A stretch of DNA of 64,000 bases, taken from Tamarix chinensis (taxonomy: Eukaryota > Streptophyta > Magnoliopsida > Caryophyllales > Tamaricaceae). The stretch is from NCBI GenBank assembly GCA_030549775.1, contig CM060175.1, positions 70,507,245 to 70,571,244 on the forward strand, read 5' to 3'. Shown here one piece after another: positions 47,755 to 60,059 of this stretch (its first letter is position 1; the number at the start of each line of letters is the position of its first letter). The translations under genes were made by a program, and so were the position numbers. Under the pieces are notes generated by a model, which saw nothing but the letters and a program-made list of their open reading frames with translations, ran no database searches and was not told where the DNA came from.

Positions 47755-50700
47755 ATACTCTGATCATGTTAATGCATAAGGAAACATAATACCCTCTACA
47801 CCTAGGACACCTAATCCTTAAGTATCCATACCCCTTATAGGACCCATAAGTTGCCTATACAATAGACTAGGGGGTTACTGGTACACAACACCATAATAGT
47901 AAATCAAAAAAACTAAGGTCTCCTACCTCATTTCTAGGGTAGATACCCCTATAGATAAGTCATTCCCAAACTCAAGGTCATCCGCTTTAAGTATTAGTAT
48001 ATTATAGGTTGATCAAATATTACACACAATATAATAATTCCAATTCCATATTTAACCATTTTCCTTTATTTATTATTATTAAGGTATAACCTAAAGTCGT
48101 TGGCCTATTTTAAAGCCAAAGTTAATACTAAGGTTAACATATCAAACGTATAAAGTTATCCTATGTCCAATTATTCACAATAGGTACATTAGGTCAAAAA
48201 TGACCAAAATGCCATCAAAACCATAATTTCATCATTATTATCCAAATTTCATACCCAAAATTATTATGATGAGGATTTCTCATGAAACGGATAAATAATA
48301 ATGATTTAAAATATCTTAGTTATAGGTAATTTTTAAGACTTAGCGATTTATTATATTTTTCAACTTTTCATGCATTTAGTATGTTACATCCAAAAACCTT
48401 AATCATACATTTCTAATATGTCGTATATTCAATAAAACACCTATGTATATACTTATAGAATGACACAACATTTAATAAAAAAATGTACGTCATGATGCAT
48501 GTGAGGAAACATTTAGAACCATAGAACATGCAAATGATAATTATTATATTCTAACCCTAATCATGTGTGCATGATTTTATACATTTTATATCAACACGAT
48601 CATAAGCCTATTACACTTATCATGGCATTTATATCATATTCTCGATATGATCAAAACACTAACAAAATCCTAGACATACATACGTTAACCATTCAACAAA
48701 ATACATATGCATATATCTTCTACTTAATAACAAGTTTGATACATGCTAATTATTTTATTTAATATCATAATTTTATGTTTCACACCTATTAATAACACTT
48801 GTGTACCTAATGTAAAACTTTGGTGTATAACACATACATATATTCTTTTAAAACTCATGCATAAATCATACCCTAAATACATAATAAATTTTATGTGTTA
48901 CCACATGATTTCACATCTTAGTATCTCTTATCAAAGAAAAAGAAGAAAAGATAGATTCACCAAAATAATCACCACTCAACCTCTTCAAACTCATTCTATC
49001 AACACAACCAACACATACATTAACATATATTATAACACAATGATAATCAAAATTAATTTAAATCAACTTAGGAAAGAAGGCTAGAACATAACTGAGTAAA
49101 GAAAATGGAGAAAGTCATGTAGCAAAGGTTGGATGAAGAATTAGTACTAACCGGACACAATCGTGAAAAGAAAAAATTGAAGGCATGAAGTTCAAATCAA
49201 GAGCAAGGAACCCACAAGAGAGGGTTGTGTGAGGTTCACACAATCATGCATAAAGTGTACATGTAAGAAAGAATGGGTGAGCACGGCTATGCGTGACACC
49301 ATGTGTGGTTTGTGTGAGTGCACATAGTTGGGGTGTGAGAGGGTGCAAAATTTTTTGCTTAACTTCTATAAGAGTTCATAACGGTGTGCATATCCATGCT
49401 TTTCAACAAAAATAGACATGGCACAATGGGGGAGAAGGAAAAAGAAGTGGTGTGGAGTGTTATGGTCTGCAATGATGAGGGATAATGATGAGGTGGTAAT
49501 AGTGATCGATTTTCTAAGGTAAAGGTGGCACTTGGTGGTTGGTGGTGGAATGTGGTGTGGTGATGGTTGTTTGACAACGATACAAAGTAGGGAAGGAAGG
49601 AGAAGAAGAAAGGTTCTTTGGGGTTGTGGTTTCTTGACACAAAACGGAGGGTGTGGAGTTGATTGAGCATTAAATGAGGTAGAGATAAAGAGCTATGTGA
49701 AGTGTACACACACACACACATAAACATGGCTAATAACAGGGAAGGGAGACGTGCACGGGAGAGAAATCACAAAGGAGAAGACAGAAGATCGGTAAGGTTG
49801 GGCAAAATGTCAAAGAGACATATCCCTTGAGATAAAGGGGTTGAGAGTTGCTGACGATGAGGATAGGGAAGGTAGGCATGGAAAAGGAAGTATGGTCAGG
49901 AGAATTTAATGCATGGAAGGCAGGAGGAACAAGAAAAAGAAGTCAACTAGGTATATGGGGAAGTGATGTATATGGGAAACAAATTGGGTCATGCCAAGAG
50001 TTGATGATGGAATTTTGGGTTGAATTCCAACAAAAGGAAAATGTTAGAAATAAGATGAATAAAGTAAGGATAATATAACCCTTGGTAGCTCCTTAGATTA
50101 TATACTTGAAGATACCACCTAGGTATTCAACACTTAGGATAAAATTAGTAAGATTTAGGAAGATAGAAATTCAAAAATCATGCAGTAGAGTATGAAGGAA
50201 GAAACACAAGGCTTCATGGCTAAACAAATGACATCCAAGTTACCTTTTTATCCCATGATTTGTCCCACTTTTATAGGGGTATGTAGGACACTTAATTATA
50301 AGCTAACTAATCATTATAATGAACTAATAATCCTAACTCATCTAGTTACTTAGGATTTAACTTGACCTTATAAATAATGAAATTCAAGTCCAGCCATTTG
50401 GAGGACTGACTTGAGTTCCTTAAACTAGATACAAGGCACTTAGTAGCAAATAAAATCAAGTTAAGACATACTAAATGCATACATAACATCTATAAATATA
50501 AATGGTAAAGAACAAAGGTTATTTTTTGTTGTATTTAACCAAATAATGCAAAGTATGTCTTCTAGCCTTCCAGCCATCTCCTAAGGCCTAATTTGGTCAG
50601 CCAAAAATATTGAAAACATCCTAACCATGCTCTTGATAATGACTTGCATTTGACTCACCATGTGATTCCCAAAGTGGCTGCTATATCTCCCTTGTTTGTA

Positions 50701-51671
50701 TGTCTTTATTTGAATTTAAATAACCCAAAATAAAAGTGCTAAAAATGTGTCAAAATCATCCCAAATTCATGCCCTCTTTTGTTGGTTGTGATGCCTTGAT
50801 TTATTTAATGTACATCAAAATACAATGTTGAAAATGAAGGTTGGCTGCTAGTAAAACATGATTCTTCATAGCTCCATTCTTTATGGTGTAGGGTTGTTTG
50901 TGGTAGCTAATAATCTTATGAAAAGGATTCAACAATGCTTGAAAAGAACTTGAAAGAATTAGTGGTATCTCCCTTGATCCCATGCAAAACAACACCAAAA
51001 TGGTTATTGCCCTTCTTTATTGTCAAGCCTTGTTTTTAAATTAAAAATACTAAATTTTGATGCTAAAAATGATGAGGGTTGTTGAAGATTCATGGCTTCC
51101 TCTTGGTCCCATCAAGCAACCCTTTGAGCCATATTAAAGTCATTAAAGATGTTGTAGTTGATCACATAAGAGGATGGGATTGAAGTTGATGATCAATAGC
51201 TGCCTTGGAATTTGTATAGATCATTAAAGATTTAATGATGATACATTCTTCATAATATGTTTCTTTTGAAAGAATGAGCTTGAAAAAAGATCGTAGATGC
51301 ATGTTTAGTGAATCAACCAAATTGTTATATTTTTTATAACAAATATAAAAAATGATGGTTAATGCTCGTACATTAGGAAGAAAAAGGAAAAGAAAAAGAA
51401 AGGGGGAAAAAGGAAATGAAAAGGGGGAAAGAAAAATAAGCATAGTTTTAGAAGTAGATTTAGGTTATAATATTAGGATAATTTGATTAATAACCATTCG
51501 AGGTTAGGTTTAGGTTATAGAGAAATATAAATTACCCTAAATAAAAATTAGGATTAGGTTAGGATTTTGAATTAAGAAATTAGGGTAAGAAAAATATATT
51601 AATTTATTAATATTATATTTGGGTTATGGTATTAATTATTCTAGATTAATATTAGATAAAATGTGGGGTAT
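47755..51671 (-). mobile_element. Minus-oriented long LTR sequence, decayed
   Basis: CTCCTACCTCATTTCTAGGG (47920) and CATCCGCTTTAAGTATTAG (47980) match 38205-38290. Purine-rich parts follow (49400-50000 and 51365-51430), and the right edge reads ATGTGGGGTATTA near 51671, like the reverse complement of TGTAATACCCCA. One or two units may be present. Frames such as 49359-49727 on the minus strand come from the C/T-rich sense strand. Confidence 0.5.
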
Positions 51672-52985
51672 TACTGTTATTCAACACTTATGAAAAAAAC
51701 TTTTAAAAAATAGGAGAAGAGAATAATCACACCAAAGGTTGAATAAATGAAAATGTAAATTGAAAAGGGTAGATTAAAGGAGTGAGAATCAAACAAAAAG
51801 GAAAGAGAGGAGACAAAGAGCTAGAGGTAGAGTGAGTCCCTCTTCAATAATAAAGTTGAATTGAAAAATGTATGGCGGTGCAAGAAAGTATGTACGAAAT
51901 GTAAGGAAATAATTTTGGCTCATGTTTTTGTTGAATAAATAGGATAAAGGTCATCTTGTTAAAATAAAATTGATCATGGAAGTATAAGGAAGTAATTTAG
52001 TGGCTCAATAGTAATTTTAGAAATTACTGATTATCTTTAGTGGTAGAAAGATTAATAAAAATGCTACAATTAGGAAAAAATACCATGTAACCTTAGAAAA
52101 TTAAGAAAAATTATGGATCTTAAACTCCTATTGAAGTTATCATGTCTTTATAACAAGGTTTTTTATATTACAAATTGACCCAACAGTAAACTAGCAAGCT
52201 AACAAGTAAGTTACAAAAATAAATATTAAAAACATTTCTTATATCATGAAACTTTCCATATCAGCCCATTTACCCATTACAAACCTAAATATAATATTTA
52301 AAAATTTGTAGGACACAATTGATATAAGTTTTAGCTAGCATACCTTAAGTTGATATTTTTCCTATTAAATTTAATATAAAAAAAAGAATACTAACCATGA
52401 ATTAAAAGTAAACTAAAATGTATATATATTTACTTTTCAAATAATGTAGGATCAAGATAAAGATTTACAATATTATTTCACAAGATGTATATTAAAATTA
52501 ATGTACATAAATAATATTTTATAAGGAAAATATGTTTAGACACAAATCAACAATTAATATAGAATCATGCAAAATAATTTTGAAGCCATATAATATATTA
52601 CAATTATTTTTCTATTTAATTAGACATAAAATAACACATTTTCACATTAGTGCATATAATTAAAATTATTAAAAACAATTTATTATATTTATAATTATAA
52701 AGATATATCTATGTTTCTATTATGCATTACTGACATATACATGCAAAAAAAAGTAGTTAAAATATTACTAGAGATCCTTAAATATTTAAATGAAAAGTTA
52801 AGATCCTCAATTATTAAATATCATTATTTTAAACTACTTCTTAGAAATAATTATTTGAGATAATTATTTTTAATAATTAGATTCAAACAAACCATAAAAT
52901 ACTCAAGGTTTGGGTACTCAAGTTTTACTTAAGCCAGATAAGAAGCTCACATGCAACAAGTTAAGCAGCTATACCATTACAATAC
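51672..52985. other. AT-rich sequence, nothing recognised
   Basis: About 75-80 percent A+T by eye, with many stops in all frames. A purine-rich patch at 51690-51850 hints at a further LTR fragment, but there is no landmark to support it. Confidence 0.35.
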
Positions 52986-53473
52986 CGGTGTATAGAGTTA
53001 GCAAAAGTTGATATGACATGTCCGACCCGATCAGACTTAATATAAGCTGATAAATTTATCAACCCAATCCGATCCGATCCAAACCTAACTTGAAACTAAC
53101 TCGATTAGATGATGACCCAAATATAAGTGACTTGATCATCCATAACCATTTACCCATACCTGTTTAAGCAATCAAAGGATAAAATCTAGCGAGTTTCAAA
53201 TAAAATATGTCTCGTTTACATCTCTAGAGTTGACCAGACCCAACCCAATAAGCTTACCCAAAATAATCCAATCCTGACCCGAATTGAATTCAAATTATCT
53301 CAACTCAAACTTGAGCCAACCTGGTAAATTAATTCAGTGCAACCCGAATTTAAAATAATCCGAATTCGTACCCGACCTGGCCCAAATAATAAAATAATCC
53401 AAATTTTAAATAATACGACTTGACGTATAAAAAAATATCCTGAAAAAAAATCTGACCCGAATCCAACTTGTCC
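52986..53473. repeat. Block of CCCGAAT/CCGACCCGA words, possible MITE
   Basis: GTCCGACCCGATCAG, CAATCCGATCCGATCC, CTGACCCGAATTGAATTC, CCCGACCTGGCCC and CTGACCCGAATCCAAC recur at irregular spacing. Both edges carry TCCGACC. This is a common style of plant non-autonomous DNA element, but terminal repeats and a target duplication were not resolved. Confidence 0.35.
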
Positions 53474-53581
53474 GACCTAATTACCACCTATACTTACATG
53501 AATAAATTAATTTCTTGAGCTTCGGTAGACCTAATTACCACCTATACTTATGTGTATAAATTAATTTCTTGAGCTTTGGTA
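53474..53581. repeat. 54-bp tandem duplication
   Basis: GACCTAATTACCACCTATAC begins at 53474 and again at 53528. The two units run on through AATTTCTTGAGCTT with only a few differences. Confidence 0.9.
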
Positions 53582-54142
53582 ATGATGTCCAGTAATTAGT
53601 TGCTGGCTAGGCACTATCATCAGTACGGATGCTTGGTCTTCTTAGGAGATGGCTGACGTAACAAATTGCATCGACGGAGTAGAGAGAGACTGTTTCGAGT
53701 CCAGCTAGTCATAACTCGGGAAGGAGAAAAAAGAGACATGGATTGAGTCAATGTGCATACAGACCCCGACGCATACGACAACGTAAGTATGAGAAAGTTT
53801 CAAGTGAACTATAATTCTGTGGAAAAGAAATAAGTCGTAGAATTTTCATCATATGTCACTGTATATATATATAGGCCATTACCACTTACTAGAAGCCAAC
53901 ATAGCATAAAAGTATACCAAAGACACGAGTGGAAATTTGTTTCATTACGTATTTCTCATGGCATAATAATATTTTAGACACCATCAGTTTATAGTATAAG
54001 TCAATGTGGACGAATGGCTAGCTTGTAGTATACGTCAATGTGGACGAATTTGTAGAAGTGTTATTGATGCGAAATAGGTCAAAATATGAGAGAATTACTT
54101 TTAAATTAGTTTTTAAATATGAGGAGCAAATAATATTTTATA

Positions 54143-54189
<47 letters not shown>

Positions 54190-54721
54190 GAGTAGGCTTG
54201 ATATGTCATGGATGCATGTCTTAGGGGTCACTAGCAGTGGGTGATATGACAACTATAAATTGCTAGACAGATTCATAATAATTTGAAACTATATTTTTAT
54301 CTAAAGAAATATGTTATAATTTGACAGAAAATAAATAGATAAAAATAACATAATAAGTCTATAAATAAGGTGTATCGATATATAAAATCAAAGTTCTCCA
54401 CTAAAATAGTGCATAGTAATTTTGTTTTTAATAAAATGATATGATCGGTCCAAGACATGGAGCAAACAAGAGTGAAGTAAAGGAGGAAAATGACATCTTT
54501 AGATTATATAAGGAAGGATAAAATGACATATTCAATAAGGAAAGAAAAGTCATGGGTCATGGGTATTGAGTCATATCGACTATATAATAATAACAAAAAA
54601 TATTAACTTTCTAAAATGTACATTTTTTTATATTACAACTAATTATGTCGGTATTTGTAATTTATCATATTTGCTAGCATGTTTGTGTAAATTATTATAT
54701 TTGCTACCATGTGTGTGTATG

Positions 54722-54754
<33 letters not shown>

Positions 54755-55009
54755 TATTTGATACTCCTCTTTAATAAGTTATTACTCTCATTATATAGTA
54801 TTATAATCAATCAGGGCATGTATAATGTATCTATAGAGGTGCTCTCTATTTTTAGTTATGAATTTCCTGTTAACCAAAATAGGAATTTAAAATATTATTT
54901 GATATATATATATATGTTTGTGTTTTTTTCCCGATATAATGGTAAAATATATTATAACATATCGCTGTAATGCACATAATCATAAACTAATTTCAACCTA
55001 AAATTTGAT
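53582..55009. other. AT-rich sequence with microsatellites and short duplications, no gene
   Basis: A (TA)n tract lies at 54144-54186 and a (TG)n(TA)n tract at about 54710-54754. GTCAATGTGGACGAAT is repeated at about 54000-54015 and 54034-54049. A frame across the microsatellite (54566-54970) encodes Tyr/Ile/Cys runs and is not a gene. Confidence 0.6.
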
Positions 55010-55800
55010 AGGGGGCAGATTGATCAAATAATTTCATAAATTTAGCTGATTTCTTTTGATTTGACAAGGTCACATACAAACATGGATTTCAAAAGGAGAG
55101 CCCGCTAGAACCCGACTCAGATAAACATGCTCACACAATAGAACATGCATAACCACATCTAGCATCAAGACTGAGACTTAATGAGTGGGATCTAGACCTA
55201 AACAACTGTAGGAATCAGCAAGGACAATTTTGCTCGTCTGTGACTGCCCGAAACCCCTCTCCTCATCAGTACTGGATTAAGCATCTAGCTTATCAGCTAC
55301 CGACAGCCGAAGAGGGCACTCAGTTCTGCTGCCAGAAAATTTATAACTTAGCCCCATTTCCGAAAAATCTCCCCATAAATTGCTTGCCACAAATCAAAGA
55401 GAGAAGCCCGGAGAAATCACACCGCAGAGGCCATGTGTCCAAAAGATCCCTTCCGTATATAGAGAAGATTTAGGAGAAAGAAAAGAAAAAAAAAACATTT
55501 AAATTAAAAACAGGGAGGAAGGCCTCTACTCTTCCATAATCCATAGGGCTGCTCTGCCCTGCTATTTACGGGCCTTCTTATTTTTAGGGTCCAATAGCCG
55601 AGAGTTAAAGAATTACCCGCAGTGTATAACAGGGTTGCCGTCCCTCGTACACAACGTTAAAAAATATAAAATGTGATTAAAAAAAAACAAAGTTTGGCAC
55701 GAAAAACACCGACAGCAGAGGGAGGAACCCCCTCTCGCCCCCAAAGGGGTATCTATTAAAGACTGTCAATGAAATGTAACCGATTCGTTTACTTGTTATG
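55010..55800. other. Higher-GC, non-repetitive-looking island; possible gene 5' region
   Basis: Unlike its surroundings this stretch has balanced base composition and none of the LTR or CACTA landmarks. On the minus strand it contains CTATATACGG (near 55459-55450), followed by CTCTGCGGTGTGATTTCTCC and CAGTACTGATGAGGAGAGG, without a long frame. That could be a promoter and untranslated leader of a minus-strand gene, or a decayed exon. The 77-codon plus-strand frame at 55240-55473 is not recognised. No function is proposed. Confidence 0.3.
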
Positions 55801-55871
55801 TCCACGTACGTATGTGACAGAATGGTCAGATCAAAACGATTAGGGATGAGTTGTACGATAATTAATTGAAA

Positions 55872-55902
<31 letters not shown>
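55872..55902. repeat. (TTTC)n microsatellite
   Basis: About seven units of CTTT/TTTC. Confidence 0.9.
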
Positions 55903-55929
55903 TTTTAATTTCAATCGAGCATCCAAGAA

Positions 55930-56600
55930 TCAGAAGTTTCCGGGGTCTACCCTCCAAATTAAGTTCCTATTCGTAAACTTTATTTTATTTTTTTGGGTAA
56001 AAAATAGAATTTTATTACCAGAAGCAAGAATTACATGCTCAATATCTAATAATATCATCCAAAATATAGATTCATGGACTATATTCAGATTTCTTAATCC
56101 GCCGTAAATAATAGACACGGTTATTATTTTTAAGAACCAAAAAGGAGGATCCACTCTTATATGAAAAAAATAAGTCTATTCAGTTGGGTACCAAAATATA
56201 ACCAACTATGGTTCCATGCAATGACTAGAACATGTCCTTCTTAGCTGATGGTTATCGTGTGTTATTAACTAATATTTGCAACATCCAAGTTTTGAGGCCT
56301 CAAATATCTCGAGTAATAGAGGAGGCATGGAACAAATGCATAGCACTCTCATCGTCATGCCCACATAAAACACAGCTGCGAGCCTGCGACCAACACTTAA
56401 TCCAAACCTACACGAGTGATCCTTAGTATAGAGTCGAACTTGAATGGCTAGCCAGAAAATGAGTTGTATTTTCAGGGCAGTTAAAGGACACTAAACCAAT
56501 CCCCTCCACCACACCTTGGGTTCTTTCTGTCTCAACTCAGCATACATCTTTTTAAAGTTGTAGGTTCCGTCTCTACTGGTGCATCGGTGGCATTCTTTAC
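55930..56600 (-). pseudogene. LINE ORF2 3' fragment with zf-RVT domain, broken
   Basis: From about 56560 on the minus strand the translation reads FKKMYAELRQKEPKVWWRGL, then KIQLIFWLAIQVRLYTKD. A second frame then gives RSCVLCGHDDESAMHLFHAS and SITRDI. This is the zf-RVT pattern of plant non-LTR retrotransposons, a Trp-rich stretch followed by C-x-x-C-G-x(4-6)-H-L-F, which lies downstream of the LINE reverse transcriptase. The reading frame changes near 56390 and stops occur throughout. The rest, to 55930, is probably the LINE 3' end; a frame there (56154-55930) is not recognised. The fragment has no reverse transcriptase, which fits 5' truncation. Confidence 0.75.
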
Positions 56601-57187
56601 TTACACGCAAATTATGAGCTTATTTGCAAATATTTCTTTTTTAGGAATATATGTAGTTAATTATAATTTAATTTTTTTAGGAGAATCCATGGTTACCAAT
56701 CACACCAATATTATCGTAGTTAGGTTCAAAACTAAATATTTAAAAAAGCAAAAAAATACGAATATTTCAATTTTATTGTATCAAATCGAAAAAACTATAT
56801 AGATTCATTGTAAAATATAACTATTCTAAATTCAATATTCTTAAAGTATCAAATTCTTTAAAATCCATTTCTTTTGTATAAGAACAAAAGCAAATCAAAC
56901 GTGGCCGAAATTAACCAGTAGTTAGTTGTTTAATATAAAAAGCTGGTAAGTAGTTAGAATAACTATGTTAACAATGATTTACATTATTTGACAAAAATAC
57001 AAAGCTCGGGGGCTTTAATTAAACCTTAGCACGCCACGAACATCTCACTGATCAACTGAGATACCTACCACTACATTCAGTCAATCCTTCAACATAAATA
57101 ACTTACGCTTGATCACTTGCATTGAAACACAGATGAAATATATATCAATCTCAAACACCAATTCTAAAGCAATAGCTAGCCTGAGAT
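56601..57187. other. AT-rich spacer, nothing recognised
   Basis: No coding frame with similarity was seen. AAATCAAACGTGGCC near 56892 resembles a MITE edge, but no partner was found. The last five bases, GAGAT (57183-57187), would be the left target duplication of the copia element. Confidence 0.35.
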
Positions 57188-57646
57188 TGTTGGATTATTA
57201 TCCAACGTTGGGCTTATATGTGAACGATAGGAATTGAACGTTGTCGTGTCAGTTAAGCCCGAATAAAAATGATCGAATTAAGTTTAATTAAGTTGGGTCT
57301 AATGTATCTGATTGAATGTGGACCCATATGTGTAGAGACTATGGGAGTCCTAGATCGTTAATGGACCGAACTAGGATGGCCCGATAGATAACAGGTCAGT
57401 TATCTATATATATGGTCATGGTCCCTAGGTCACACGTACTTCGCTCAAATTGGTTCCCATCAGTTATTGGCAAGTAACGGGCACGTGTGTGATCTAGAAG
57501 ACCATAGTACCGCCTGTTCGGGTTTGATATCAGATTCGATGGCACCCGATAATTCTATTATTATCATGGATTCAGGTTCGTTTCCGACTTAATTATATTG
57601 ATTAATCTTAATGAATTGACATTCGATCCTATAATTAATTCTATCA
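57188..57646 (+). mobile_element. Copia 5' LTR
   Basis: Starts TGTTGGATTATTATCCAACG, whose first bases form a small hairpin (GTTGGAT and ATCCAAC around TATT), and ends ATTCTATCA. A primer-binding site follows after two bases. A TATA-like CTATATATA lies at 57404-57412. Length and the TGTTGG start are typical of plant copia LTRs. Confidence 0.8.
57404..57413 (+). promoter_or_regulatory. Candidate TATA box of the copia LTR
   Basis: CTATATATAT stands alone in the otherwise mixed-composition LTR, about 240 bp before its end, where a U3 promoter is expected. No start site can be read from sequence alone. Confidence 0.4.
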
Positions 57647-57648
57647 AT

Positions 57649-57661
57649 TAGTATCAGAGCC
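57649..57661 (+). promoter_or_regulatory. Primer-binding site of the copia element
   Basis: TAGTATCAGAGCC lies two bases after the LTR end. The usual plant form is TGGTATCAGAGCC, complementary to initiator-Met tRNA, so one base has changed. Confidence 0.8.
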
Positions 57662-58004
57662 GACATGCTTGATTCATTGAGATATAATTTTATAATTTTA
57701 TAATTCATATTTGGTTTTATATGCTCTTGTTTGATTTTTTGAATTCAGTCCTTGAAACTATTTGGTATGCGCTAGCTGGCAGGTTTTCAATTTCTTTGAT
57801 TTTCGTCGGATTCAAACTCGAAACTAATATGTATACAGTCTTTATTTAATTTATTATTATTTTTATTTTCTTTTTTTTCTTTGCCCTTCCCCTGCCCCAT
57901 TTGGCTCCTCTGTTTCAACATTTAGAGGGTCAGTAGCGGTTCATGCCCTACTTCGGTTCGGCGACGTTTGGTTGCTGTTATGGACACAACAAGAAATATT
58001 ACTT

Positions 58005-58445
58005 TGGGCAACAAATTATTTCGTTGCCCAACAAAACAAATTTGTCGCCCAAAGTTTGGGCGACAAAAAAATTTCGTCACAATTTCATCGCCATAAGCTC
58101 GTTGCCCTTGCTTAGGGCGACGAAAAGAAAATTTCGTTGCCCTAAATCTCCTTTTGTGCAACGAATATTTTTTGTCGCCCTAAACCTCTTTTGTGCGACG
58201 GATATGTTTTGTCGCCCTAAGCCTCTTTTGTGCGACGTAGATATTTTGTTGCCCTAAACCTCTTTTGTGCGACACATATGTTTTGTCGCCCTAAACCTCT
58301 TTTGTGCAACAAATATTTTTTGTTGCCTAAAGCCACTTTTGTGCGACAAAGTTGTTTCATTTGTGGCCCTATTACTTGTTTTGCAACAAAATCAATTCCT
58401 AGTCTTTCTTCCAAGCTACAAAAATATTTTGTAGCCCAAAGACCT
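58005..58445. repeat. Left subterminal repeat array
   Basis: About five units of 39-41 bp, of the form TTTTGTCGCCCTAAACCTC then TTTTGTGCGACGNATAT, lie at 58130-58350. Looser GGGCAACGA and TCGTCGCC words lie on either side. These are probable TNPA-type binding sites by analogy with En/Spm. Confidence 0.85.
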
Positions 58446-59186
58446 GTATTATGTATTCATAATAATAGATCATCCTGTAATGCAGTATCATTCATATAGA
58501 TACTCCACCATATTTCATTACCCTGTAAAATCATATATCATTCAAACCATGCATATATTACGATATCATTGTCCAAAAATAAATGTCATTCCAATTTCAA
58601 AGTATATGATACTGCAATATACAAATTGGCAAAAGTCATGCCTAATGGGTATCATAAAAATCAATTATGCTATCTAGCTTGAAGGACCACCAAAAAATGG
58701 ATGATGTTATCTATAGTTCTGCATACTTAGCTTCATCAAGTATATTGCAACGTCACAAAATATGCTTCGAGTTAATCTGCAATTCATGAAATAAAAAAAT
58801 ATAGATTAAGATTATAAAGAGATATGCAATGGTATCTATTTATAATTTTCCAATTCCCTTTAATTAAAAAAAGTTGTAAGCCATATTATAAAAATGAATA
58901 CAAGAACTAACTTACATTCATAAGTCCAAAAAAGCTCCTTGCCTCTGAAAGTCTTTGTCATTTTCTAAGTCCAATTAGAACTCTCAGCTGTAAAAGAGAA
59001 CAAATAGTATGGTTAGAATACCTGATGCAAAAAGTCATCCATCTCAATTTCAAGACAATGAATATCACATGTCTAACATTGGCACAAACTACAAATTTTA
59101 GTTCCATAATTTGTCCACACTTATAGTGCAGAGTTCTAACGTTCAAACCATTAATAATGGGAAATTTTGAATGGATTAAATATACC

Positions 59187-60052
59187 TCATACTAATTTAG
59201 TGAGTTGTGAAGATTGTTGAGTTCCTAGAAAGCTTGCAATTTGATCTCTCACAACTTGCATCATTTCGGCCTTCAACTTCTGTGTGGCCTCATCAGCATC
59301 TGCTCTAAGTTTCCTTTCTCGTTCCTCCGCTTCTTCTCTTAACTTTCTCTCACTTTCTTCAGCAATTTCCTTCATCTTTTCCATTTCGAGCCTTAAATTT
59401 TCCTCCCTTAAGGCATTTGAATGTTTAAGCTCCTCAATTTGTTGACGAAGGCTAGCCTCAATTTCATTATCCTTTTTGTTCCTTAAAGGCATAGGTCCAG
59501 CTCCTAGCCCTCTAATATAGCCAGAACGATGCTCAAATGCCTGGGTATATGCTTCTTTCACACTAAGATTATCAACTCCATACAACTCCTTCTGCTTAGC
59601 ATGAAGTTCTGTCAACTTTTGGTATTTTGCATCTGCACCATCTTCCCATGTACCATCTTTTTTCCTATAATAATATAAAATAAATAATAAAAAAACCTTT
59701 CAAATTTGTTAAAATTAACTTATATTTACATACTTCTTCATATCTGACACACCTTTTGGTCTTTTCCCATAATCTAATATAATCTGGTTCTTGCTCAGGC
59801 TCCTCAATCGACTCATCAGCATTTTCAGCTAATATAGAAGGCTCTTTTGATGGTTGATGTTCCTACATATAATAAATCCATGTGAATATTTAACTGAAAG
59901 AAATAGTAGTAGCAACAAAAATAGAAAAAAAAATCAAAAAATTATCAAAAAATACTTACAATTTCATGAAGATAGCGCGCTGTTGACTTTCCTCCATTCC
60001 TAGGAATTTTAATTTGTCTTGATTTATTTCTACGATTCACTTCACTAATATG
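59187..60052 (-). CDS. TNPA-type transposase gene (Transposase_24-like), last three exons
   Basis: Exons 60052-59960, 59862-59753 and 59664-59187 join in frame across AG acceptors and GT donors to a stop at 59187, giving 226 codons. The first exon reads HISEVNRRNKSRQIKIPRNG then GKSTARYLHEI, the SExNxxNRxKQ...GSKSxAR motif of the family. The junction of exons two and three gives LWEKTKRKKDGTWEDGADAK, the family WxKTHxKKDGTW segment. The third exon continues with YTQAFEHRSGYIRGLGAGPM and a long charged coiled coil of about 65 residues. These proteins bind subterminal repeats and assist transposition in the nucleus. The second donor (AG/GTGTGT at 59753) was chosen because it restores the frame. 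No stop interrupts the three exons, so they could still be functional. Upstream exons were not recognised; a GC-rich stretch at 61155-61510 ending in a donor-like site may be the first. Confidence 0.75.
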
Positions 60053-60059
60053 CTATATG

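Noticed and set aside
54566..54970. 134-codon plus-strand frame
   Set aside because: Crosses a (TG)n(TA)n microsatellite and encodes repetitive Tyr/Ile/Cys; no similarity.
58005..58445. Protein-coding frames across the left subterminal array (58-104 codons)
   Set aside because: Peptides such as repeated FCRPKPLLC arise from the repeat unit itself and occur on both strands.
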